Of a stretch of 61,969 nt of DNA, positions 52,875 through 60,122 are shown in pieces. How positions within the stretch are numbered: position 1 is the first letter of the stretch; each line of letters starts with the position of its first letter. Under the pieces are notes generated by a model. The model searched no databases. It had not been told where the DNA came from and was given only the letters and a program-made list of their open reading frames with translations. The position numbers were made by a program, and so were the translations under genes. The DNA comes from Erythrobacteraceae bacterium (GTDB lineage: Bacteria; Pseudomonadota; Alphaproteobacteria; Sphingomonadales; Sphingomonadaceae), in contig CANJYE010000017.1 in the NCBI GenBank assembly GCA_947479055.1, positions 1 to 61,969 of the forward strand. Direction: 5' to 3'.

Positions 52875-53651
52875 ATGACCATTGATAATACACCTCGGTA
52901 TGTCCCCATCGAAAAAGCAGTAACTATGCCGGGTCTGCGCATTGCGTTCACTCAGGGCGTGCCTGGCGCCTGGAGCGTGGCCATCAGGGCCATCCTCGAC
53001 ATCAAGGGAATAGACTATATCCCGGTCGCGCAAGACCCAGGGGGAGAAAACAAGCCATTGAAAGACTGGACGGGGCAGACATCCGCGCCAGTCGTTGTGT
53101 TCAACGACGACAGGGCACGCGTGCATTGGTCAGAGATGCTGGCGCTGGCGGAGCAACTGCAGCCACAGCCGCGGGTAATTCCTCTCGATGAAGAGGAGCG
53201 CATCACAATGATGGGCCTGTGCCACGAAATTTGCAGTGAGGACGGGCTGGGCTGGAATGTACGCCTGATGCTCCTTTCGGGCGAGCGCGGCCCGCCAAAA
53301 GATCAAAGCGGGGACGGCATGCGTCGCAAGTACCGATCCCCCGTCACGACGGAACATGCCCGGCACCGGGTCTGGACAATCCTGCGGGCTTTGGCGTCAA
53401 GGCTCGAGCGTCAGGCGGCCGCCGGCAAGCGCTATTTCATGGGTGCCGAACTAACTGCTGCCGATATATATTGGACAGCATTCAGCAATCTGTTTTCACC
53501 AATGACGGAGGACCTTTGCACCATGCCTGAGGGGTATCGGGGGCTGGGATCGGTTCTCCAACTCTACCTCGAAGATCCGCTTCCCCAGATATTGTTTGAT
53601 CATCGCGATTATGTCGCGCGCAACCACTTTAAAATCCCAATCGCATTGTAA
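52875..53651 (+). CDS. Glutathione S-transferase-like protein
   Basis: 258 residues from ATG 52875 with GAAGGG. N-terminal thioredoxin-like half (VAIRAILDIKGIDYIPV, then TSAPVVVFND with the cis-proline) and an all-helical C-terminal half containing YFMGAELTAADIYW, the N-capping box of GSTs. Could conjugate, isomerise or cleave an ether/epoxide intermediate with glutathione. No other glutathione genes nearby. Confidence 0.85.
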   Translation: MTIDNTPRYVPIEKAVTMPGLRIAFTQGVPGAWSVAIRAILDIKGIDYIPVAQDPGGENKPLKDWTGQTSAPVVVFNDDRARVHWSEMLALAEQLQPQPRVIPLDEEERITMMGLCHEICSEDGLGWNVRLMLLSGERGPPKDQSGDGMRRKYRSPVTTEHARHRVWTILRALASRLERQAAAGKRYFMGAELTAADIYWTAFSNLFSPMTEDLCTMPEGYRGLGSVLQLYLEDPLPQILFDHRDYVARNHFKIPIAL

Positions 53652-53823
53652 TGTGCAAACCGTTCCTGACGAATGCCGGCGGGATGGCGCTGTCAAAGGG
53701 ATGGCTGATCTCCCGGCCGGATGAGCAAGACCTCGGATCCGTTCCGCTTCTGTGGTTGCCGCCCGTAGTGCAAGAAGAATCTGTCCTTCGGGGTTTTGGA
53801 TCGAGTACACACTTCTGTTAGAG

Positions 53824-53867
53824 CCCTTTCCGACCGTCCCGGTGACCCGGAATGGTCGGAAAGGGCA
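53824..53867. terminator. Strong hairpin between convergent GST and CoA-ligase genes
   Basis: Thirteen-base perfect arms, 53824-53836 and 53855-53867 (GCCCTTTCCGACC and complement). Fifteen bases from the CoA-ligase stop codon on the minus strand. No T-run on either strand. Confidence 0.5.
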
Positions 53868-53881
53868 ATAATATGGCGAGT

Positions 53882-55426
53882 TCACGCCTTGTGGTTGTCC
53901 CAGTAGCTGGCTTTGATGACATGCTTGGCCAACTTTCCCATCTCGCTGCGGGGCAGCTTGGCAACGAAGTCGACGCTCTTGGGGCACTTGATCGCGCTTA
54001 GCCGCGCGCGACAGAAATCAATGATGTCATTTTCCAGTGCAACAGGATCTTGCGGCATGCTGCGCGGTTGTACCACGGCCTTCACTTCCTCACCCATATC
54101 GACATGGGGAACACCGATCACCGCAACATCCTCGATCTCGGGGTGCGACCCCAGCACGGCCTCGGCCTCTTGCGGGTAGATATTCACCCCGCCGGAGATG
54201 ATCATGTGGCTTTCACGATCCGTGAGATATAAAAAGCCATCGGCATCGAGATAGCCGACATCACCCAGTGAGGTGTAACCATCCTCGTCACGGACTGAGG
54301 CGGTCTTGTCCGGGTCTCCGTGATACGCAAATTGGAGGCCGTTTCGCATCATGATCCGCCCGGCAGGCCCGGGGGGGAGAATGTTGCCATTGGCATCGAC
54401 GATCTTGATGCTGCATGCGCCCGCCGCACGGCCGACCGAGCCTGGATGCAGCAACCATTCCTCACTGCTGATTATCGTATGGCCTACGCCCTCGGTGCCG
54501 GAATAAAGTTCGTCGATGACGGGACCCCACCAATCGATCATCGCGCGCTTGACGTCCGTCGGGCAGGGCGCGGCGCTGTGGATCGCATGACGCATCGTCG
54601 ACAGGTTTGAGCTCTGACGAGTTTGGGCCGGCAGCTTGAGCATGCGGGCCAGCATTGTCGGCACGAAGAAGGCATGGGTCGCACCATATGCTTCGATCGC
54701 TGCAAGCGCCTCTGCCGCGTCGAAGCGAGTAAAGGCGATGACCACCCCGCCACAGCGCTGGACAGTCATCATGAAGCGCAGTGGGCCGGCATGATAGAGC
54801 GGGCCAGCATCCAGGAACACTGAATTGTCATCGATCTCGAAGCGCGAGACGAGCATCGCATGGCGATGCGGTGGAGCCTCGGGAGGCGCATCGGTAATCT
54901 GGGTCGCGACCCCCTTGGGTCGGCCGGTGGTTCCGGATGAGTACAGCATGGATGCACCACGCCGACGCCCCGGTAGTGCCTCCGGCGGTGCGGTCCCCAC
55001 CAGGGCTTCGTATGACGAAAAGGGCGCTTCGCAACCGTCCAGCATCAGCAAGTGCGGTTGTGTCTCAAGGTCGACTATTGCCCCATGGGCAATGGCCCGC
55101 ATCTTCCATGAGGTGACCAGCAGTTTGGCCCCGCAATCGCGGATAATGTAGCTTGCATCGGCGGAATTCAGATGCGTGCTGATCGCGACGTACCGCAACC
55201 CACTGTTCTTGGCTGCCCACACGAGTTCCGGATAACGGATATGATTCTCGACAAGGAGAGCGATCGTATCGCCTGGCGCGATTCCGAGGGAGGCGAAGGC
55301 CTGAGCAGCGCGATCGGAACGCTGGACTAGCTCGGCATAGGTGAGGCTTTCGTTTGAATCAGCCAGAACAAAGGCCAACTTATCCGGTGCGGACGAAGCC
55401 CACCCGCGGGGGTGCTGAATATTCAT
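53882..55426 (-). CDS. Acyl-CoA synthetase (AMP-forming)
   Basis: 514 residues. LYSSGTTGRPKGV at 161-173, GGVNIYPQEAE hinge and the C-terminal LPRSEMGKLAKH lysine segment are ANL-family motifs. Like the acid-thiol ligases found in sphingomonad and actinobacterial steroid/terpenoid clusters. Only about 50% similar-looking to the ligase at 29923, so it probably activates a different acid. Upstream, 36 bp away, is the SnoaL-like gene. Confidence 0.93.
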   Translation of the reverse strand: MNIQHPRGWASSAPDKLAFVLADSNESLTYAELVQRSDRAAQAFASLGIAPGDTIALLVENHIRYPELVWAAKNSGLRYVAISTHLNSADASYIIRDCGAKLLVTSWKMRAIAHGAIVDLETQPHLLMLDGCEAPFSSYEALVGTAPPEALPGRRRGASMLYSSGTTGRPKGVATQITDAPPEAPPHRHAMLVSRFEIDDNSVFLDAGPLYHAGPLRFMMTVQRCGGVVIAFTRFDAAEALAAIEAYGATHAFFVPTMLARMLKLPAQTRQSSNLSTMRHAIHSAAPCPTDVKRAMIDWWGPVIDELYSGTEGVGHTIISSEEWLLHPGSVGRAAGACSIKIVDANGNILPPGPAGRIMMRNGLQFAYHGDPDKTASVRDEDGYTSLGDVGYLDADGFLYLTDRESHMIISGGVNIYPQEAEAVLGSHPEIEDVAVIGVPHVDMGEEVKAVVQPRSMPQDPVALENDIIDFCRARLSAIKCPKSVDFVAKLPRSEMGKLAKHVIKASYWDNHKA

Positions 55427-55462
55427 ATTGTGCCTGTCGAAAACCTCAGGGGAAAAGCAGTT

Positions 55463-56017
55463 TTATCGGCAGGTATCCTGGTGTGCTGGCCGTGCAGTTG
55501 CAGGGCTGGACCAATCCTGGTAGATCGGATCGTGCGGGTAGCGAGCGCCCCAGTAGGACATCTCGGGAACGCCGGAGATGCTCCAGTCGGTATTCGCCTT
55601 TCTCACGTCGCTCCAGTCCCAGATGCAAGTGCGCCGGAGGACCTTCCAGACGCCATCGCGCTTCTCGCAAAGATCACGATAACGGCCGCCGTGGAAGAAA
55701 CTGACATCCTGCTCTTTGAAGGCAACCACACACAGGAACATGCTTTCGCGCTTCGCCCTGTTGCCATCCACCTCGCAAAGCACATTGCTGGTGTGATGGC
55801 TGCAGGAATGTATCCTGTCGCGATACTGCTCGACTGCTTCGGCCCATCCATGGCCACTTCCGACATAGCCGCCATGGTCGTCCGTTGAATCTGGCCAGTA
55901 TGTCGCCTTAATCCCCTCGATGTCCATACGGTCTGCAGCACGACAATACATCATCAGGTTGTCGTGCAGGCATTTATCATCGTAAAGTTCGATCAACTGA
56001 GCTTCTGTGAGCGACAT
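55463..56017 (-). CDS. SnoaL-like (NTF2-fold) protein
   Basis: 184 residues. LHDNLMMYCRAADRMDIEGIKATYWPDSTDDHGGYVG is the typical SnoaL_4 opening with the polar DDHG loop, and SMFLCVVAFKEQDVSFFHGGRYRDLCEKRDGVWKV the second half. Same family as 19787-20212 and 21212-21658 but a different subgroup. Outermost gene of the island before the tRNA scar; promoter region upstream contains the recurrent motif. Confidence 0.82.
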   Translation of the reverse strand: MSLTEAQLIELYDDKCLHDNLMMYCRAADRMDIEGIKATYWPDSTDDHGGYVGSGHGWAEAVEQYRDRIHSCSHHTSNVLCEVDGNRAKRESMFLCVVAFKEQDVSFFHGGRYRDLCEKRDGVWKVLRRTCIWDWSDVRKANTDWSISGVPEMSYWGARYPHDPIYQDWSSPATARPAHQDTCR

Positions 56018-56048
56018 GTCTTACCCCATGAACTGCAATTAGTATATT

Positions 56049-56056
56049 CATGCTAA
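56049..56056 (+). promoter_or_regulatory. Recurrent motif copy (CATGCTAA)
   Basis: AGTATATTCATGCTAACTG, 30 bp upstream of the SnoaL-like gene on the opposite strand. It shares AGTATATT with the copy at 36651; the first core base differs. Confidence 0.4.
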
Positions 56057-56246
56057 CTGGTTCGTCCGCCACGGTCAAGGCGATGACCGGGGAGCTGATT
56101 CAGCCTGCCGAGGGCCGCCTCCGTCGGCCTCTCCAACCTGAAGTGCCGCAGTCTTGGTGTCGGGTCTTCGTAGAATGATCCAGAACGCCACGGGCGCTGC
56201 GGCATGCCGAGATGAGTCTCGGCTCACACTGGTTGATATCTGGCCA

Positions 56247-56405
56247 TCAGATTGCGATACACCGGTCCTCCTCGATCAAACCGGTCAGGGTCTTCACCTT
56301 GATCAGCGTATCTTCGGAGGGAATAACGGAGATACTGGCGGCGATCATGTCTATGAGATTAGCGACATGCAATTCACACACCTCACGGCTTTTGTGGAAA
56401 GACAT
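56247..56405 (-). CDS. Possible small protein, 52 residues
   Basis: ATG 56405 to TGA 56247. The sequence begins MSFHKSREVCELHVANLIDM and looks composition-normal, but no family is recognised and no clear ribosome site is present. It could be a remnant of an island-end gene or chance. Confidence 0.25.
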   Translation of the reverse strand: MSFHKSREVCELHVANLIDMIAASISVIPSEDTLIKVKTLTGLIEEDRCIAI

Positions 56406-56632
56406 TGCCTCGACACGCTACAAACCCCAGACAACATTCCGTCGAAGGATGTCCCAACGCAACTTCACGACGGCAGGGTCTAAATGCGGGATACCCATCA
56501 GTAGGTCATTGACTTTGAACAGGGCGTGTGAGGGTATCAACTGGTTGGAATTTTCCTAAAATTCCCTTGAGTTTCAACACGCGCAATTGCTGCAGTTTGG
56601 ATATAAAATCAAATAGAATCAATTCTATGGAA

Positions 56633-56681
56633 CGGAATCATAATCCGCGTGTCGGGGGTTCGAGTCCCTCCTCCGCTACCA
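56633..56681 (+). tRNA. 3' part of elongator tRNA-Met (CAT), attachment-site scar
   Basis: CGGAATCATAATCCGCG is the anticodon arm with CAT, followed by the T arm around GGTTCGAGTCC, acceptor strand CTCCGCT, discriminator A and encoded CCA. The 5' acceptor strand, D arm and first anticodon-stem base are missing: the preceding bases are AT-rich and unrelated. It is therefore not a functional gene but the duplicated 3' end left by site-specific integration at a tRNA-Met gene. Initiator tRNA is excluded by the T arm and acceptor sequence; tRNA-Ile2 (CAT) fits less well. Confidence 0.88.
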
Positions 56682-56752
56682 ACCCTTCCAATATTCAGCT
56701 TGTCGCGCTTGCGGGCGTTTTGCAGATATGTCGCCTGGTCAGGCCTTGCGGG

Positions 56753-57427
56753 TCAGGCTATCGACGAGGGCGAGGTCACGCCGGTCTCAGGCGGTTGTGT
56801 GTAGGCACGCAGGAACATGGCGAGCGCGCGGCGGCAGTCCTGTTCCAGCATTGCGTCCGGCACCTTGTCGATCACCCCCATGATGAGCTGCATATGACAT
56901 CCCGACAAGCATAACCCGATCAGTTGCATGGCGGCCACCTGCGCATCGTCCCGCCGCAAGAGGCCGCGTTCCATCGCATCGACCAGATAGCTGCCAAGCT
57001 GGTCGCGCGTCCGGCCGGGACCGCGTGCGTAGAAGATCCGGCCGATTTCGGGGAAGCGGCTTGCCTCCCCCACGACCAGCCGGTGCAACGCCAGGCTTTC
57101 GGCCTGCGTGACCTTCTGCAGGAAATGGCGGCAGAACTTGGCAAGCGTTGTTGCCACCGGGTTGGTGGAGTTGAGGATCGGCACCAGTTCCTGCTGGAAT
57201 GCGTCGATCATGCGGTCGAGTACGGCGGCGAACAGCTCTTCCTTGGACGGAAAATAGCTCCACAGTGTGCCCTTCGAGCCGCCCAGCGCGGCCGCGATTG
57301 CCGACATCGTCGTCGCGGCATAGCCCTGTTCGAGAAAGGAACGCGCCGCCACATCGAGAATGGCCTCGCGCCTGCTGCGGCGGCTGGCTTCCCTGCGACC
57401 ACAGATGGGGGCGGCGAGCTCGATCAT
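56753..57427 (-). CDS. TetR-family repressor of the efflux operon
   Basis: 224 residues from ATG 57427. HTH TTMSAIAAALGGSKGTLWSYFPSKEELF at about 38-65, with a C-terminal domain of the AcrR/TetR_C type. Divergent from the efflux operon with an 86-bp gap holding two CGTAC-N6-GTACG operators, one directly before its own start. It probably represses both itself and the operon until a toxic compound binds. Confidence 0.92.
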   Translation of the reverse strand: MIELAAPICGRREASRRSRREAILDVAARSFLEQGYAATTMSAIAAALGGSKGTLWSYFPSKEELFAAVLDRMIDAFQQELVPILNSTNPVATTLAKFCRHFLQKVTQAESLALHRLVVGEASRFPEIGRIFYARGPGRTRDQLGSYLVDAMERGLLRRDDAQVAAMQLIGLCLSGCHMQLIMGVIDKVPDAMLEQDCRRALAMFLRAYTQPPETGVTSPSSIA

Positions 57428-57432
57428 ATAAC

Positions 57433-57448
57433 CGTACCATATAGTACG
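57433..57448. promoter_or_regulatory. TetR operator half-site pair, copy 1
   Basis: CGTACCATATAGTACG: inverted CGTAC arms six bases apart, next to the TetR start codon. Confidence 0.7.
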
Positions 57449-57491
57449 ATTTTTCGATTGACAACTCCCGGAAGGGCGGAGATGAACTGTG

Positions 57492-57507
57492 CGTACCAAT
57501 CAGTACG
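57492..57507. promoter_or_regulatory. TetR operator half-site pair, copy 2
   Basis: CGTACCAATCAGTACG: same inverted arms and spacing as copy 1, ending six bases before the NodT start codon. A TTGACA box lies at 57458-57463, so a bound repressor would block transcription start or elongation. Confidence 0.7.
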
Positions 57508-57513
57508 GTTTTC

Positions 57514-58977
57514 ATGCAACACAGATCCACCCGCTTCCTGCACCGCTCTCTCAGCCTGCTGGCGCTTGCGCTGGTCGCGGCCTGCGCCAGCGTGCCGCAG
57601 ACCGGCACGCCCCAGGTTCCGCTGGCGGCGTCCGGAATCGCGTCGCACGAGAGCCTGGCTGCTGGCACCAATGCCGCATGGCCGGGGGAAGACTGGTGGC
57701 GCGGTTATGCCGATCCCCAGCTTGAGGCCCTGGTGGCCGAAGGTCTCGCCAATTCACCCGATGTGGCGGCGGCACAGGCGCGCCTGCGCCGGGCCGATGG
57801 CATGGCCCAGGCTGCCGGTGCGGCGCTCTTGCCGTCGCTCGATCTCAAGGGCTCGGCCAGCGGCGAAAAGCTCAGTTACAACACCGGCTTGCCCAAGGCT
57901 TTCCTGCCGCAGGGCTGGAACGATTACGGCCAGATTGCCGGGGCGCTCGAATGGGACATCGACCTGTGGGGCCGCAACCGGGCAGGGCTCGCTGCAGCGA
58001 GGTCCGAACGGCGCGCGGCGCAGATCGACGCGCTCCAGGCGCGGCTGGTGCTGGCGAGCACGATCGCGCGGGCCTATGCCGATCTTGCCCGTCAGTTCGA
58101 GGAAGTGGACATCCGCACCGGCGCACTGGAAATGCGGCGTTCGGGCGAAGCGCTGGTGGCGCAGCGGGTAGCCGGTGGCATGGATACGCGCGGCAACCTG
58201 AGGCTGGTCGAAGCGCAGACCGCCGCTGCCCGAAGCGAACTCTCTGCCGCGCAAGAGGGGCTGCTGCTGCGCCGACACCAGATCGCGGCACTGGTTGGCG
58301 CAGGCCCCGATCGTGGCCTGGCGATCACCCGGCCGCAGTGGACCACGATTGAACCTCAGGACCTGCCCGACGGCGTGACGACCGCGCTGGTCGCCCGCCG
58401 CCCGGATATCGCCATGGCGCGCGAGCGGGTCGAAGCCGCCGCCGCCCGGGTCAAGGTCGCGCGGGCGGATTTCTACCCGGCCATTCGTCTGAGCGCGCTG
58501 TATGGTCTCCAGTCGCTGGAACTGGACATGCTGTTCAAGCACGATTCGAGCATGGGTCGCGTCGGCGGGATCGTCAGCCTGCCGATTTTCCACGGCGGCG
58601 AAATATCCGGGCACTATCGTGGTGCCCGCGCGACGTTTGACGAGGCGGTGGCCGATTACAACCACACCGTGCTCGACGCCTATCGCCAGGTGGCCGACGC
58701 CGCGACCGGCCGACGCATGCTGGCCGAACGGCTGGGCGACGTCCGCGCCGCTCTGGCGGCAAGCGAAGAAGCCCATGCCATCGCGAGACGGCGCTACGAG
58801 GGTGGCCTGTCGACCTATCTCGACGTGCTGGCGGTGGAAGATCGCCTGCTGCAGGCGCGGATGGCTGCCAGTACCTTGGAAGCCGCCAGCCGCAGTGCCG
58901 ATATCGCCCTGATCCGCGCCCTGGGCGGCGGCTTTGCCGACCCGGGGGCACAGCCCAAGGACGCCACGCATGAGTGA
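57514..58977 (+). CDS. NodT-family outer membrane efflux lipoprotein
   Basis: 487 residues. Lipoprotein signal with LVAAC, Cys24 as the lipidated residue. Two repeats of the TolC-like outer membrane factor: WWRGYADPQLEALVAEGLANSPD near residue 62 and VARRPDIAMARERVEAA in the second half. It forms the outer-membrane channel for the HlyD/DHA2 pump encoded downstream, with overlapping genes. Confidence 0.95.
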   Translation: MQHRSTRFLHRSLSLLALALVAACASVPQTGTPQVPLAASGIASHESLAAGTNAAWPGEDWWRGYADPQLEALVAEGLANSPDVAAAQARLRRADGMAQAAGAALLPSLDLKGSASGEKLSYNTGLPKAFLPQGWNDYGQIAGALEWDIDLWGRNRAGLAAARSERRAAQIDALQARLVLASTIARAYADLARQFEEVDIRTGALEMRRSGEALVAQRVAGGMDTRGNLRLVEAQTAAARSELSAAQEGLLLRRHQIAALVGAGPDRGLAITRPQWTTIEPQDLPDGVTTALVARRPDIAMARERVEAAAARVKVARADFYPAIRLSALYGLQSLELDMLFKHDSSMGRVGGIVSLPIFHGGEISGHYRGARATFDEAVADYNHTVLDAYRQVADAATGRRMLAERLGDVRAALAASEEAHAIARRRYEGGLSTYLDVLAVEDRLLQARMAASTLEAASRSADIALIRALGGGFADPGAQPKDATHE

Positions 58978-60121
58978 AAGCACCGAACCGGTCCCCGCCG
59001 AGGAGCCCGTTGACCAGGCACGCGAGGCGCGCATTGCCGCGCGGCGCCTGTGGCTGTCGCGCGTGGGCATGGCGGTGGGCGCGATCGTGCTGGTCTATGG
59101 GATCTGGTACCTGCTGGTCGGGCGCAATCGGGTCAGCACCGACAATGCCTATGTCAACGCGGAGGTGGCGCAGATCACGCCGCTCGTCTCCTCGACCGTC
59201 CTTGCCGTCCATGTCCGCGATACGCAGTTCGTCAAAGCGGGAACTGTGCTGGTCGAGCTTGACCCTGCCAATGCAAGAATTGCCCTCGCGCAAGCCGAGG
59301 CCGACCTTGCCGTCGCGCGCCGTCGCTTCCGCCAGGCCGTGGCGACGGGCGGGGCCTTGTCCGCGCAGGTCTCCGCCAGCGTGGCGGACATTGCCCAGGC
59401 CCGGGCCCGGCAGGCGGCGGCGCAGGCCGAATATGACAAGGCCCGGATCGACCTGCAGCGGCGCGAGGCGCTGGCTGGCAGCGGCGCGGTATCGGGCGAT
59501 GAGCTGACTTCCGCCCGAAGAGGCTTTGCTTCTGCGCAGGCGGCGGTGGCGGCCGCGCGCGCCGCGGTTGCCGAGGCGCAGGCCGGCCAGCGCAGCGCTG
59601 GTGAACAGCTGGCCGCTGCCGACGCGCTGGTCCAGGGCTCGACCGTGGACACCGATCCAGCCGTGCTGGCGGCGCAAGCAAAGGTCGATTCAGCCAGGCT
59701 CGATTTTGTCCGCATGGTCATGCGCGCCCCGATAGACGGGGTGGTGACCAGACGGCAGGTACAGATCGGACAGCGGGTGGCGCTGGGCGTGCCGGTGATG
59801 ACCATTGTCCCGCTGAGCGGCGTCTATATCGAGGCCAATTTCAAGGAAAACCAGTTGCGCCGCATGCGGGCGGGGATGCCAGCCGAAGTCACCACCGATC
59901 TTTATGGCTCCGATGTGGTTTACAAGGGCAAGGTGGCGGGCATCGGTGGCGGGACCGGCGCGTCGATGGCAATCATTCCGGCCCAGAATGCCACTGGCAA
60001 CTGGATCAAGGTGGTCCAGCGCTTGCCAGTGCGAATCGAACTCGATTCCAGGCAAGTGGCCGAGCATCCGCTGCGAGTCGGGCTGTCGGCCGAGGTGGCC
60101 GTGGACGTGTCGGACAATTGA
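58970..60121 (+). CDS. HlyD/EmrA-family membrane fusion protein
   Basis: 383 residues from ATG 58970, overlapping the NodT gene by 8 bases. One N-terminal membrane segment (about 28-48), the STDNAYVNAEVAQI lipoyl-like start typical of EmrA, a long Ala/Gln/Arg-rich coiled coil (about 105-220), and FVRMVMRAPIDGVVTRRQVQIGQRV in the barrel domain. Links inner-membrane pump to NodT. Confidence 0.95.
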   Translation: MSESTEPVPAEEPVDQAREARIAARRLWLSRVGMAVGAIVLVYGIWYLLVGRNRVSTDNAYVNAEVAQITPLVSSTVLAVHVRDTQFVKAGTVLVELDPANARIALAQAEADLAVARRRFRQAVATGGALSAQVSASVADIAQARARQAAAQAEYDKARIDLQRREALAGSGAVSGDELTSARRGFASAQAAVAAARAAVAEAQAGQRSAGEQLAAADALVQGSTVDTDPAVLAAQAKVDSARLDFVRMVMRAPIDGVVTRRQVQIGQRVALGVPVMTIVPLSGVYIEANFKENQLRRMRAGMPAEVTTDLYGSDVVYKGKVAGIGGGTGASMAIIPAQNATGNWIKVVQRLPVRIELDSRQVAEHPLRVGLSAEVAVDVSDN

Positions 60122-60122
60122 G

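Larger units (their letters stand above)
146..56632. mobile_element. Putative integrative catabolic island (left end outside window)
   Basis: Inferred unit. The right boundary is the orphan 3' part of tRNA-Met at 56633-56681; by the usual logic of tRNA-targeting elements the displaced 3' fragment has element DNA on its 5' side and host DNA beyond the CCA. The content left of it is almost purely catabolic, and base composition rises clearly to the right. No integrase, relaxase or intact tRNA-Met is in the window, so the other end and the mobility genes must lie beyond base 1 or be lost. The element may also have been rearranged by the IS copies. Confidence 0.5.
56018..56632. other. Island-end region with almost no coding capacity
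   Basis: No integrase or excisionase remnant was recognised. Contains a motif copy at 56049, one small doubtful frame (56247-56405) and, just before the tRNA fragment, the palindrome ATAGAATCAATTCTAT at 56613-56628. The stretch becomes AT-rich toward 56.6 kb. Confidence 0.6.

Noticed and set aside
56018..56632. Phage or integrase remnant at the island end
   Set aside because: Both strands were read; no tyrosine-recombinase motif or long frame was found.
57754..59677. Minus-strand frames of 438 and 367 codons across the NodT and HlyD genes
   Set aside because: High GC makes stop codons rare; the plus-strand genes have signal peptide, coiled coil and family motifs.
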